46,675 bases of DNA from an uncultured Clostridia bacterium (GCA_947584375.1 CANPWL010000016.1:1-46675), one strand, 5' to 3'. Positions 24,650 to 33,538 are shown, counted from the stretch's first letter. Translations and numbers: made by a program. Notes: generated by a model not told the origin, from the sequence alone.

Positions 24650-24901
24650 AAGGCGTAACAGTCAGAGTAACTGTAATGAAGTTTTAAAGAGAGTGTGCGT
24701 AAGGTGAGAGGCACATAAGCGGTTTACAGTGAAGTGCGGCTGCCAGCCCGGACGGGGAAATTTTAGCAGTGAACATTGCTTTAAGAGTATCTGTCCGCGT
24801 TTCCTGCGTTAAAGGTTTGAGTTATAAATCGGAGTGGAACCGTAGTTTTGAGAAAACTGCCTCCTTAGCATTTATTTGCTATGGAGGCTTTACTTTTTTT
24901 A
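24650..24901 (+). ncRNA. T-box leader, probably cysteine-specific
   Basis: This leader of about 250 nt precedes cysE and cysS. It contains the T-box core GGAGTGGAACCG (24831-24842) that binds the uncharged tRNA acceptor end. A Stem-I region follows the start, with AGAGAG (about 24686-24694) and GTAAGGTGAGAGG. A UGC triplet at 24735-24737 (after GTGAAG) is the best Cys specifier candidate; its place in the folded loop was not computed. The terminator has GCCTCC (24859-24864) and GGAGGC (24883-24888) arms extended by TTAGCA/TGCTAT, followed by a T-rich run. Low charged tRNA-Cys should favour read-through into cysE-cysS. Confidence 0.88.
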
Positions 24902-24944
24902 CAATTGAATTAAATCAGAAAAACTATTGGAAGGTGTTTGCATT

Positions 24945-25610
24945 ATGTTTGAAAAGATAAAAGAGGATATTAGAATGGTAAAGGAAAAGGACCCTGCAGC
25001 CAGAACAAGCCTTGAGATTTTGTTGGCATATTCAGGGCTTCATGCGGTTATTTTACACAGAGTAGCACATTGGTTTTACAATAATAAATGTTACTTGATA
25101 GCAAGATTGATATCACAGTTTTCCAGATTTTTGACAGGAATAGAAATCCACCCGGGTGCAAAAATAGGAAAGGGACTGCTTATAGATCACGGAAGCGGAG
25201 TAGTTATAGGCGAAACCGCCGAAATAGGAGATAATTGCTTAATATATCAGGGCGTTACTCTTGGAGGAACGGGAAAGGAACACGGGAAACGGCATCCTAC
25301 ATTGGGAAACAATGTTATGGTTGGCTCGGGTGCAAGAGTTTTAGGTCCTTTTAAGGTGGGTGATAATGCCAAAATTGCAGCTAATGCAGTCGTTCTTGAC
25401 GAAGTTCCTGAAAACTCAACTGCTGTTGGTGTTCCTGCAAGAATAGTAAGAATAGAAGGACAAAAAGTTAATAATCAGGATTTAGATCAGGTTCATATCC
25501 CTGACCCGGTATCGCAGGAGCTTTGCAGACAGCTTGTAAAAATTGAAGAGTTAAGACGTGAAATAGAGAAGCTAAAAGCTCAGAAGAAAAAGCTCGGTAG
25601 GGATAAGTAA
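24945..25610 (+). CDS. cysE: Serine O-acetyltransferase
   Basis: CysE transfers acetyl from acetyl-CoA to serine, giving O-acetylserine, the first step of cysteine synthesis. The 221 residues have the N-terminal helical part (DPAARTSLEILLAYSGLHAV) and the left-handed beta-helix hexapeptide repeats (IHPGAKIGKGLLIDHGSGVV, then TLGGTGKEHGKRHPTLGN). The ATG at 24945 has GGAAGG 10 bp upstream; an upstream TTG at 24927 is less likely. It is the first gene after the T-box and 33 bp before cysS, so supply and charging of cysteine share one control. No cysK is in the window. Confidence 0.96.
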   Translation: MFEKIKEDIRMVKEKDPAARTSLEILLAYSGLHAVILHRVAHWFYNNKCYLIARLISQFSRFLTGIEIHPGAKIGKGLLIDHGSGVVIGETAEIGDNCLIYQGVTLGGTGKEHGKRHPTLGNNVMVGSGARVLGPFKVGDNAKIAANAVVLDEVPENSTAVGVPARIVRIEGQKVNNQDLDQVHIPDPVSQELCRQLVKIEELRREIEKLKAQKKKLGRDK

Positions 25611-25643
25611 AAATTATTTAAATTACAGAAAAGGAAAAAACTT

Positions 25644-27038
25644 ATGAAAATATACAATACTTTGACAAGGCAAAAAGAAGAGTTTAAACCAATAAATGAG
25701 GGCAAGGTAGGCATTTACGTATGCGGACCTACTGTGTATAATTATATTCATATAGGAAATGCACGTCCGATTTGCGTTTTCGATGTTTTGCGGAGATTTT
25801 TGAAATACATCGGATATGATGTTAAATTTGTTCAGAACTTTACTGATGTAGACGATAAGATTATTAAAAGAGCAAATGAAGAGGGCGTTGAGGCAAGTGA
25901 AATATCTGAAAAATATATAAAAGAATATCTCACTGATCTTCGTGGGTTGAATGCACTTGAGGCTGATATTTCTCCTAAGGTTACCGAAAGTATGGATATT
26001 ATAATTGATTTAATAAAAATTCTTGTAGATAAGGAATATGCTTATGAAGTTAACGGAGATGTATATTTCAGAACAAGGAAATTTAAGGGCTATGGAAAGC
26101 TTATAAATCAGTCAATAGACGATCTTATGTCTGGAGCTAGGATTGATGTGAATGACATTAAGGAAGATCCGCTAGACTTTGCATTATGGAAAGCGGCAAA
26201 GGAAGGTGAGCCCTTCTGGGAATCTCCATGGGGTAAAGGAAGACCGGGCTGGCATATTGAATGTTCGGCAATGAGCAAGCATTATATAGGTAAAACTATT
26301 GATATCCACGGAGGGGGAGTTGATTTGATTTTCCCTCACCACGAAAACGAAATAGCACAGTCAGAGGCGGCAACTGATGAACCTCTTGCAAATTATTGGA
26401 TGCATAACGGTCATATCAATATTGATAACAAAAAAATGTCAAAGTCGGCGGGAAACTTTTTTACAACCAGAGATGTAGCAGAAAAATACGGATATGAAGC
26501 AATAAGGTATCTTATGATTCAGGCGCATTACAGATCTCCTATCAACTATTCTATTGATTTGCTTGAGGCATGCAAAGCGTCGTTAGAACGATTATATAAT
26601 TGCCGAAACAGTATAGACAGAGTAATTGTAACTGCACCTGACGGTAGTTTGAGCGATGAGGTTAAGGAATTTCTTGATAATAGAAAAACTCAGTTTATTG
26701 ACGCGCTTTCAGATGATTTGAATACTGCGGACGCTCTTTCGGCAGTATTTGAGCTTGTGCGTGAAATCAACACGCTGGTTTCAGGCGGAAAGGCAAATAA
26801 AGATGAGCTTAAAGCTTGCGGTGATATTTTTGACGAGCTTACCGATGTTTTGGGAATATGCTATAATAGAGATAAAGATGAAGCTATTCCTGAAGAAGTT
26901 CAAAATCTTGCGTTACAAAGACAAGAGGCAAGAAAGGCAAAGGATTTTGCCAAGGCAGACGCATTAAGAGATAAAATATCTGAGCTTGGATATATTATTG
27001 AAGAAACAAGACAGGGAACTACTATTAAGAAAAAGTAA
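25644..27038 (+). CDS. cysS: Cysteinyl-tRNA synthetase
   Basis: CysS charges tRNA-Cys with cysteine, using a zinc ion for discrimination. The 464 residues include zinc-ligand Cys27 in VCGPTVYNYIHIGNARP, the class-I HIGN motif (36-39), the second zinc region (WHIECSAM, GGGVDLIFPHHENE), and KKMSKSAGNFF. A helical anticodon-binding C-terminal domain (about 310-464) has the usual KAKDFAKADALRDKI. AAAGGA lies upstream. It shares the T-box transcript with cysE. Confidence 0.98.
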   Translation: MKIYNTLTRQKEEFKPINEGKVGIYVCGPTVYNYIHIGNARPICVFDVLRRFLKYIGYDVKFVQNFTDVDDKIIKRANEEGVEASEISEKYIKEYLTDLRGLNALEADISPKVTESMDIIIDLIKILVDKEYAYEVNGDVYFRTRKFKGYGKLINQSIDDLMSGARIDVNDIKEDPLDFALWKAAKEGEPFWESPWGKGRPGWHIECSAMSKHYIGKTIDIHGGGVDLIFPHHENEIAQSEAATDEPLANYWMHNGHINIDNKKMSKSAGNFFTTRDVAEKYGYEAIRYLMIQAHYRSPINYSIDLLEACKASLERLYNCRNSIDRVIVTAPDGSLSDEVKEFLDNRKTQFIDALSDDLNTADALSAVFELVREINTLVSGGKANKDELKACGDIFDELTDVLGICYNRDKDEAIPEEVQNLALQRQEARKAKDFAKADALRDKISELGYIIEETRQGTTIKKK

Positions 27039-27181
27039 AGAAACGGTAACGGTGAATTATCTGCTGTCTTTAGTAAAATTGGTAAATATTTTGTTTTATA
27101 AAACGTCGGGCTAATGCTTAGGAGCACAAGATATTTAGAGACAAGTGGTTTTTATTAAAAATATAAAGGAATGGTGATAAT

Positions 27182-28111
27182 ATGCCAAATAATGACGGTA
27201 AAAAAGTAAATCCTATGCACAGTCCGGCATTTGTAAAGTACTTTAAGTTTTCTCTGATAGCTATTATTTTTTTGGCTGCTCTGTTGATTTTTCTTACATT
27301 CAATAAAAGTGACGACAATAAGTATGAAAATGTAAAGTTTATTCAGTATGAGGAGTATTCTGATGATACTGATGTTGTAGTTTATGAAACTACGCTAGGA
27401 ACATTTAAGGCTGTTCTTTTTGAAAAAGAGGCTCCTAACTATGTTAAGTATTATAAAAAATTAGTTGAAAGCGGTTATTATAACAATTCATATGTTTTTG
27501 GAGTTGTTACAGGTAATGAGGATGATAACAAGGGCGCTCATTTATACTTTACCGGAGGGGCTAAATCTGCTGACGGAGAAACAACGGAAGACACGAATAC
27601 AGAAACTATCGATGCAGAGATAAGTCCTAATCTGTGGACATTCAAAGGGGCGTTAGGTTCGTTTGTCGGAACGGACGGTTTGCTTTTTTGGAAGAAAAAC
27701 GTTGCAGGCAGCAGTGTGATGTTTTTTGGAAACTCTATTATTTCTGAAAGTAAAAAAGAAGAGGTTAAAAATCAGGATAAGATCGATTCTTCATTAAAGG
27801 GTGTTTATAACGAGCTTTCTGATAAACTGTGCAGCTACGGCGGTGTTCCCGAGGCTTCACAGCAGTATACGATTTTCGGACAAGTATGTGACGGTTGGGA
27901 CGCATATAATAAAATTTTGAGTGCTGAGGTAAAGGATAGTGAAGATGAGGACTATCAGCCGCTTGACGATATAAAGTTTATAAAGGTTTATCTTACAACT
28001 TGGGGAGATATAAAGTCAGATGCCGAAGGACCTGTTGATCCCAGCGTGTCAAAGGAAATAAAGAATAATAACGATACTGCAAAGGATAATAAAGTTTCGC
28101 AGACAAGATGA
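27182..28111 (+). CDS. Membrane-anchored cyclophilin-like protein, degenerate
   Basis: A 309-residue protein with one N-terminal membrane helix (about 22-40) and the rest outside. The fold pattern of cyclophilin-type prolyl isomerases is visible: VVVYETTLGTFKAVLFEKEAPNYVKYY, VESGYYNNSYVFGVVTGN, a GALGSFVG strand and YTIFGQVCDGWDAYNKI. The usual catalytic segment with F-H-R and the G-G-D turn is replaced (SYVFGVVTGNEDDNKG), so isomerase activity is doubtful. The extracytoplasmic location and the PrsA-like gene 250 bp downstream suggest a role in folding exported proteins. AAAGGA precedes the start. Confidence 0.75.
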   Translation: MPNNDGKKVNPMHSPAFVKYFKFSLIAIIFLAALLIFLTFNKSDDNKYENVKFIQYEEYSDDTDVVVYETTLGTFKAVLFEKEAPNYVKYYKKLVESGYYNNSYVFGVVTGNEDDNKGAHLYFTGGAKSADGETTEDTNTETIDAEISPNLWTFKGALGSFVGTDGLLFWKKNVAGSSVMFFGNSIISESKKEEVKNQDKIDSSLKGVYNELSDKLCSYGGVPEASQQYTIFGQVCDGWDAYNKILSAEVKDSEDEDYQPLDDIKFIKVYLTTWGDIKSDAEGPVDPSVSKEIKNNNDTAKDNKVSQTR

Positions 28112-28205
28112 TAAACAAGATAACGTATAACTTCATATTTTTTTAGAAAATTACTATGTCAAATTATAAAAAATCAGCGAGTATATGTTTATAAATTGTA
28201 AAGAC

Positions 28206-28234
28206 TTGACTTTAATAAAAAAATCGTTTATAAT
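28206..28234 (+). promoter_or_regulatory. Promoter of the PrsA/SurA-like lipoprotein
   Basis: TTGACT (28206-28211), 17 bp, TATAAT (28229-28234). The leader of about 120 nt contains a hairpin at 28291-28317 (10-bp arms, one mismatch) not followed by T residues. Confidence 0.75.
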
Positions 28235-28362
28235 ATTATCATTATTATGTTACCCGGCTTAAAGTTTAGTCCGGAGCTGAATTTAATGACTTCATTAAGG
28301 GATAAATCCTTTATGAACAGTTAAATACTTACATATTCATTAATTTAACAGGAGGCACAAAA

Positions 28363-29856
28363 ATGTCTAAACTAAAAAAAATCGGAGCACTTTCTGTTGC
28401 GTCAATAATGGCAATATCTTTGGCAGGATGCACAGATATGAGTAAAATTATGACTGTTGACGATGTTGAGGTCAACGCAGGAATTTATATTAACTATATG
28501 TTAACTGAATATTCGGAACATGTTTATTCTTTAAATTATTCTGGTGTGAAATCAGATTATATGAATCAAGAGATAGAAGATCACGACGGTAAAAAGGTTA
28601 AGCTTAAAGACTTTTTGCCTGATTACGCTTATGAACAGACTCTTGACCTCGTTGCAATAAATAAACAGTTTGAAAAGCTGGGACTTGAATTGTCGAAAGA
28701 AGATTCAAAAGAAGTCAGTGAGGCAGTAAATAATTATATGGAAAGTATGACTGAAGAATACTTAGAAAAACAGGGTGTAAGCAAGGATTCTGTAAATAAG
28801 TATTTTACAGCTGAAAAGCAAAAAGAGGTTATGTTCCATTACTATTACGGCGAAGACGGCGACAAGGCAGTCAAAAATGACGATATCAAAAAGTATTTGA
28901 AGGATTCTTATTTGAGATATAAAGTAATTTCAGTTCCGAGAACAACTGAAGCTACTACTACTGCAAGCACATCTGAAGGTGAAACAGCTACGACTCAGTC
29001 TGCTGAGGAGCAGACAAAGGCTTCAAAGAAAGCTGACAAAAAAGCTAAAGCTCTTGCTGAAAAGTATTTGAAAATAGCAAAGGAAAATAAAGATTTTGAC
29101 AAGGTTATTTCACAGTACAATTCTGAAATTCAGGAGACAACCGCCCAGACGTCTACCGAGGCAACTACCGCTTCAACAACCGTTTCTGAAAGCAATACGA
29201 ATACAAGCAATATGAGTTCAACAAGCAGTACGGATACTGTTAAGCAGACAACAACTACTGCTGTTACTGAGAACAAGGAAGTTCATGTTCATTTTTACGA
29301 TCAGAATGGCGAAGAGTATGGAGAGGATACGCCTCAGAAAGCTCAAACTATAAAAAGCGGAGAAAAGGCTAAAGAGCCTGAGGCTCCAAAGAGAGATTTC
29401 TATACATTTGATAAATGGTCATCAGATGCCGAAGGTACAAGTGAATTTGACTTTAATCAGGAGATTTCAAATGATACATCAATTTATGCAAGCTTCACAA
29501 CTAATGAAGTTATGGTAAGTATGGCTGATACGGAAACTGTTGATGATTTGCAAAAGTATATAAATGAAAAAATTAAAAAGTTCGATGAACCTCAACTCTA
29601 CAAAGATGACAACAACTATTATATAATAGTTAAATATGATCCTACAAAGAGAACAGATTATTTGATAGATGGCGATTACTATGAAACTATTCTCACCGAA
29701 ATGAAATATGATGAGTATGACAGTCTTATCAAAGGTTGGGAAAAAGATTTCAAGATAACCAAAAATGAGAAGGCATTTAAAAAGTATACTCCTTCAAAGA
29801 TGGAGGAAATAGAAAAAGAATATACAGAGGAACATAGCCAAAACAGCAATGCTTAA
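28363..29856 (+). CDS. PrsA/SurA-like lipoprotein with an inserted InlB-type repeat
   Basis: A 497-residue lipoprotein: lipobox SLAGC with Cys23. The N-terminal helical part (about 30-185) resembles the SurA/PrsA chaperone N-domain (MTVDDVEVNAGIYINYML, VSKDSVNKYFTAEKQ). Two Thr/Ser/Glu-rich linkers (about 193-222 and 255-303) surround a Lys/Ala-rich helix. An InlB B-repeat/MucBP-like beta-grasp (about 306-380: VHVHFYDQNGEEYGED, YTFDKWSSDAEG, DTSIYASF) follows. The C-terminal ~115 residues are mixed alpha/beta. I see no rotamase (parvulin) signature. It probably acts at the outer membrane face in folding or binding. GGAGG precedes the ATG. Confidence 0.75.
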   Translation: MSKLKKIGALSVASIMAISLAGCTDMSKIMTVDDVEVNAGIYINYMLTEYSEHVYSLNYSGVKSDYMNQEIEDHDGKKVKLKDFLPDYAYEQTLDLVAINKQFEKLGLELSKEDSKEVSEAVNNYMESMTEEYLEKQGVSKDSVNKYFTAEKQKEVMFHYYYGEDGDKAVKNDDIKKYLKDSYLRYKVISVPRTTEATTTASTSEGETATTQSAEEQTKASKKADKKAKALAEKYLKIAKENKDFDKVISQYNSEIQETTAQTSTEATTASTTVSESNTNTSNMSSTSSTDTVKQTTTTAVTENKEVHVHFYDQNGEEYGEDTPQKAQTIKSGEKAKEPEAPKRDFYTFDKWSSDAEGTSEFDFNQEISNDTSIYASFTTNEVMVSMADTETVDDLQKYINEKIKKFDEPQLYKDDNNYYIIVKYDPTKRTDYLIDGDYYETILTEMKYDEYDSLIKGWEKDFKITKNEKAFKKYTPSKMEEIEKEYTEEHSQNSNA

Positions 29857-29871
29857 TTAACATTATTAAAT

Positions 29872-29910
29872 AAAAGACTATCTGAAAAATAAGTTCAGAT
29901 AGTCTTTTTT
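29872..29910. terminator. Bidirectional terminator between lipoprotein gene and rlmH
   Basis: AAAAGACTATCTGAA (29872-29886) and TTCAGATAGTCTTTT (29894-29908) pair perfectly over 15 bp with a 7-nt loop. T runs are available on both strands for the convergent genes. Confidence 0.95.
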
Positions 29911-29918
29911 GTTTTAAC

Positions 29919-30404
29919 CTATTTGTGGTACTTTCCACCGCTTGAAATTTGAAATGCTCGGTATATCTGTTCAAGTAAAATCACTCTTGCAAGCTGATGA
30001 GGAAATGTCATTTTCGACATTGACAGCTTTAAATCAGATTTATTTTTTATACTTTTAGAAATCCCATAGCTGGAGCCTATAATAAAATTTATCGTACTTT
30101 TACCGCTTATACCTATATCGTCTATTTTTTGTGAAAACTCACTGCTTGAAAGCTGTTTTCCCTCAATGCACATTGCTATATTATAAGCAGAGCCTTTATT
30201 TATATATTCGTCTATTATCTTTGATTCATTTGAAAGAGCATTTTGGATTTCCTTTTCACTTGGATTTTCAAAAAGCCTGCTTTCAGCTAACTCTGTTATG
30301 GATAGTTTGCAATAGCCTGACAGTCTTTTGGAATACTCTAAAGCTGCTTCCCGAAGATAGCTCTCTTTGAGTTTCCCTACGGTTATCAGATTTATGTTCA
30401 TCAT
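29919..30404 (-). CDS. rlmH: 23S rRNA (pseudouridine-1915-N3)-methyltransferase
   Basis: RlmH is a SPOUT-family enzyme that methylates pseudouridine 1915 of 23S rRNA helix 69 on the assembled ribosome. The 161 residues carry the hallmarks INLITVGKLKESYL, CIEGKQLSSSEF, the knot region INFIIGSSYGIS and the C-terminal MTFPHQLARVILLEQIYRAF. The start overlaps the upstream hydrolase stop as ATGA; a second ATG follows directly. GGAGG lies 10 bp before the first ATG. Linkage to a WalJ-like gene also occurs in B. subtilis. Confidence 0.97.
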   Translation of the reverse strand: MMNINLITVGKLKESYLREAALEYSKRLSGYCKLSITELAESRLFENPSEKEIQNALSNESKIIDEYINKGSAYNIAMCIEGKQLSSSEFSQKIDDIGISGKSTINFIIGSSYGISKSIKNKSDLKLSMSKMTFPHQLARVILLEQIYRAFQISSGGKYHK

Positions 30405-31192
30405 AGCGTAATAACCTCCCCATCATTGAAAACAGGCGCAATCTTTAATATGTAGTCAATTCCGCATTTAAAACCCGATAAATGATTTTGCAAGGTTTCA
30501 CGTGCCCTTACAGGAGTGTTGTTTTCTTGGCTTAGGTGTCCTAAAATAATTCGTGTAGTTCCCAGATTTAACAGATTTTCTAATTCAAAAGCACTGTCTT
30601 TGTTTGAAAGATGCCCATAGTTTGATGCAATTCTTTTTTTAAGCATATAAGGATAATTTCCGTTCCGGAGCATTAAATCATCATAATTAGCTTCAAAAAG
30701 AACTAAATCAGAACCGCATAGATTTTGGTGGACATTCTCTGTGACATTGCCCAGATCAGTACAGATAGTTATAGTTTTAAGATCGGGAGTAATAATTCTG
30801 TATCCATTGCTTTGCCTTGTATCGTGCGGAGTGGAAAAAGCGTGAATTTCATATCCACAGCATTCAACAGACTTACCGTCAACACTTATCGCTTCTGCTT
30901 TGGAATAAGGAGATATGTAATCTGCTGAAAGTAAAAAATCCAGATTTTTATCACCGGCGAAAACAGGTGTGTGAAAATTCTTTGTGAAAACCCTTAACCC
31001 CTTTATATGGTCTGTATGTTCGTGAGTTATGAAAATTCCTCGAACAGCTTCGGGACACAGCCCATTATCGTGTAGTGCCTGGATCAGCATTTTACAGCTA
31101 ACGCCTGAATCTATTAATATCCCTTCTTTTTCATTTCCGATATAAGTTGCGTTTCCTTTACTGGAAGAAAACAGGGGATAAATCCTTGCCAT
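30401..31192 (-). CDS. MBL-fold hydrolase, WalJ/YycJ-like
   Basis: A cytosolic metallo-beta-lactamase-fold protein of 263 residues. It starts with the family pattern FSSSKGNATYIG and has the metal motif THEHTDH (56-62), ICTDLGNVTE, ANYDDLML and LGHLSQENN. It matches the YycJ/WalJ group, which is linked with the WalKR cell-wall system and acts like a nuclease. The order walJ-rlmH mirrors B. subtilis, but walK and walR are not here. It is translationally coupled to rlmH by a 4-bp overlap. AAAGGAG lies upstream. Confidence 0.9.
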   Translation of the reverse strand: MARIYPLFSSSKGNATYIGNEKEGILIDSGVSCKMLIQALHDNGLCPEAVRGIFITHEHTDHIKGLRVFTKNFHTPVFAGDKNLDFLLSADYISPYSKAEAISVDGKSVECCGYEIHAFSTPHDTRQSNGYRIITPDLKTITICTDLGNVTENVHQNLCGSDLVLFEANYDDLMLRNGNYPYMLKKRIASNYGHLSNKDSAFELENLLNLGTTRIILGHLSQENNTPVRARETLQNHLSGFKCGIDYILKIAPVFNDGEVITL

Positions 31193-31230
31193 TTATATGC
31201 TCCTTTCAGCTTTAGCATAAACATAAATAA

Positions 31231-31254
31231 AAGGCGACGTTTAACTGTCGCCTT
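31231..31254 (-). terminator. Terminator of murA
   Basis: AAGGCGAC and GTCGCCTT pair perfectly around an 8-nt loop; on the minus strand the hairpin is followed by TTATTTAT, just past the murA stop codon. Confidence 0.85.
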
Positions 31255-31268
31255 AGAAATTTCGTAAA

Positions 31269-32549
31269 TTAGCTTGTCATTGCAATAGGCTCAGGGTAAT
31301 AGATTCGTTTAATGTCTGCACCCAATGCCCTGAATTTTTCGTCTATTGCTTCATATCCTCGTTCAATATGATAAATGTCATCAATTTCTGTAATACCCTC
31401 AGCGGCAAGACCGGCAATAACAAGTGCGGCACCTGCTCTTAGGTCTGTTGCTTTAACCGGCGCACCGGTCAGCTTTCCAACGCCTTGAATTACAGCAACC
31501 GTTCCGTCCACTGAAATGTCAGCGCCCATTCTTCTAAGCTCGGCAACATATCTGAAGCGATTATCAAAAATATCATCCGTTACAATACTTGTTCCGTATG
31601 CAAGTGTGAGAAGAGTTGAAAACTGAGGCTGCATATCTGTTGGAAAACCAGGATGAGGCATTGTCTTTAAACTCGTTTTCATGATAGGACCGTCAACAGA
31701 TACACGAACGCTTTCATCGAATTCTTCAACGGTAACTCCTACTTTGCGGAGCTTTGCCGTTATTGATTCCAAATGCTTCGGGATAACATTTTTGATAAGA
31801 ACATTTCCTTTAGTTGCGGCAGCAGCGACCATGTATGTTCCTGCTTCTATCTGGTCTGGAATTATAGCGTATGTTATTCCTTTCAAATAATCAACGCCAC
31901 GTATTTTTATAACGTCTGTTCCCGCACCGCGTATATCAGCACCCATAGAATTTAAGAAGTTTGCAAGGTCAACAATATGAGGTTCTTTTGCAGCGTTTTC
32001 AATAATCGTTAAGCCTTTTGTTTTTACAGCCGCAAATATGGCATTAATCGTAGCACCGACCGTTATAAAGTCAAAGTAAATTTGATTACCGACAAGAGAG
32101 TCTGTTTTTAAATGAACAGTACCGCTTTCAATTGTGTAATCAGCGCCTAAACATGCAAATGCCTTTAAATGCTGATCAATAGGTCTATCGCCTAAATCAC
32201 AACCGCCCGGAAGGGGTACATATGCTTCATGAAATCTTCCAAGTAAAGTTCCGAGAAAATAACTAGAAGCTCTCATTGAACGTGCCAGTTCATACGGAAC
32301 GACCGGACTGCTCATTTTGGTTGTATCAAATTCGACAGTGTTTTTATCTATAATTTTAACTTCTGCACCCATTTGTTTTAATATTTTAATGCAGATCGAT
32401 ATATCGCTAATCTCAGGGACATTTTCCAGTACGCAAGGTTCGTCACAAAGTATAGTTGCAGCAACTAGTGCAACAGCAGCATTTTTTGCCCCGCTGACAA
32501 TGACTTCACCGTGAAGCGGAGTGCCGCCCTTTATAACATACTTATCCAA
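31269..32549 (-). CDS. murA: UDP-N-acetylglucosamine 1-carboxyvinyltransferase
   Basis: MurA transfers enolpyruvate from PEP to UDP-GlcNAc, the first committed step of peptidoglycan synthesis and the fosfomycin target. I place the start at a TTG (32549) with AAGGAG 9 bp upstream, giving MDKYVIKGGTPLHGE as expected and 426 residues. A longer frame from 32579 would run through that ribosome site. The catalytic loop PLPGGCDLGDRPID holds Cys117, the residue fosfomycin alkylates. GAKNAAVALVAATIL (20-34) and RMGADISVDGT are also typical. It is transcribed alone, between its own promoter and terminator. Confidence 0.96.
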   Translation of the reverse strand: MDKYVIKGGTPLHGEVIVSGAKNAAVALVAATILCDEPCVLENVPEISDISICIKILKQMGAEVKIIDKNTVEFDTTKMSSPVVPYELARSMRASSYFLGTLLGRFHEAYVPLPGGCDLGDRPIDQHLKAFACLGADYTIESGTVHLKTDSLVGNQIYFDFITVGATINAIFAAVKTKGLTIIENAAKEPHIVDLANFLNSMGADIRGAGTDVIKIRGVDYLKGITYAIIPDQIEAGTYMVAAAATKGNVLIKNVIPKHLESITAKLRKVGVTVEEFDESVRVSVDGPIMKTSLKTMPHPGFPTDMQPQFSTLLTLAYGTSIVTDDIFDNRFRYVAELRRMGADISVDGTVAVIQGVGKLTGAPVKATDLRAGAALVIAGLAAEGITEIDDIYHIERGYEAIDEKFRALGADIKRIYYPEPIAMTS

Positions 32550-32652
32550 TTTTATTCGCTCCTTAAGCTCTATTTGCAAAGAATCTCTCTATCTATTTCT
32601 TCGCCATAACACATCTTATCAATTATATCAGTAATACAAATAAAAATCAATT

Positions 32653-32681
32653 AAAATATTGTAATTTCTACTAAGTGTCAA
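32653..32681 (-). promoter_or_regulatory. Candidate promoter of murA
   Basis: On the minus strand TTGACA (32676-32681), 17 bp, TATTTT (32653-32658), about 100 bp before the start codon. Confidence 0.5.
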
Positions 32682-32930
32682 AAATGCTGAGAAAACAATC
32701 AAATTTTTTAGTGAAAATTAAGTGAATTTTCTGCTGAAACAGTCAGAATTATAATGTTAAAATAAATTTGTGTGATTAGTTTAACAAAAATCATTAAGTC
32801 ACAACATTACTTTAACTATATGTAGTATATATAAAAAAGTGTCTACTATATTTTAGCACAAATGAATGAGAAAATCAAGAAGTTTTGAAAATTTTTTGGC
32901 TAAAAAATTAAATTATTCGATTTTGCTTTC

Positions 32931-32959
32931 TTGACTGTAATAAAATAAAAGTGTATCAT
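32931..32959 (+). promoter_or_regulatory. Candidate promoter of the NusG-domain/Gx-transporter pair
   Basis: TTGACT (32931-32936), 17 bp, TATCAT (32954-32959), about 150 bp upstream of the preferred ATG. Confidence 0.55.
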
Positions 32960-33110
32960 ATCTTTAGTTGGTAATATACTTTTTTTGCGCATAATCAGAA
33001 TTTGTGTAACAAAGATTTTGAAATGTGTTTTTTCTTTGTCATTAAACTACATACGAATACGACGATTTTGCAGATCGAAAGTCTTAAAATATCAGGGCAT
33101 GGTGATTATT

Positions 33111-33500
33111 ATGAAAAACGCCAAAGGCTTGTTTACGTCTAATATATTTTGGATAGTTTTGTTTTCTTTATTGGTAATTGTGTGTGTAATTATTATTTTT
33201 GCAACATCACATTCCCCAAAAAGCGGAAAGTTTGCAGAGATCTATTCGGATAATAGATTAATAAGAACTGTCAGTCTGGATAAAGATGATGAGTTTACAG
33301 TGAAGAGTAAAAAGGGTTATAATATTATCCGTGTAAGGAAGGGTAAAATTTCTGTTATTGAGTCTGACTGCAAGAATAAAATTTGTATAAATCAAGGAGA
33401 GGTAAGCAACGATTTGATTCCAATAGTGTGTGTTCCAAACGGCTTGGTTATAAGAATTGATAGCAGTGAGACAAGCAGCGATTATGATGCTGAAATATAA
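33111..33500 (+). CDS. NusG-domain-II membrane-anchored protein (EetA-like)
   Basis: A 129-residue protein with one N-terminal membrane helix (about 10-30) and a small extracytoplasmic NusG-domain-II fold: KKGYNIIRVRKGKISVIESD, the Cys pair in DCKNKICINQGEVS, then IVCVPNGLVIRI. It has no transcription-factor part and is not NusG. Such proteins commonly precede a Gx transporter, as here (38 bp). From memory the same pairing occurs in flavin-based extracellular electron transfer loci (EetA/EetB). The ATG at 33111 is preferred over GTG/ATG codons just upstream; the ribosome site is weak. Confidence 0.85.
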   Translation: MKNAKGLFTSNIFWIVLFSLLVIVCVIIIFATSHSPKSGKFAEIYSDNRLIRTVSLDKDDEFTVKSKKGYNIIRVRKGKISVIESDCKNKICINQGEVSNDLIPIVCVPNGLVIRIDSSETSSDYDAEI

Positions 33501-33538
33501 CACTGCAATTCAATTTAAGCAAAGAAACGGTGGTAAAA

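Larger units (their letters stand above)
32550..33110. other. A/T-rich divergent intergenic region
   Basis: No convincing gene. It holds the murA promoter (minus) and the promoter of the NusG-domain protein (plus), with very A/T-rich DNA between. A loose dyad (GTAGTATA / TCTACTATA) lies at about 32821-32855. A plus-strand frame opens at 32985 but its upstream part is not preceded by a ribosome site and looks non-coding. Confidence 0.5.

Noticed and set aside
24769-24960. A 63-codon frame within the T-box leader
   Set aside because: It lies across the T-box core and terminator stems, whose sequence is explained by RNA structure.
32985-33110. An N-terminal extension of 42 residues for the NusG-domain protein
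   Set aside because: The extension has no ribosome site and is unlike family members; the ATG at 33111 directly precedes the membrane anchor.
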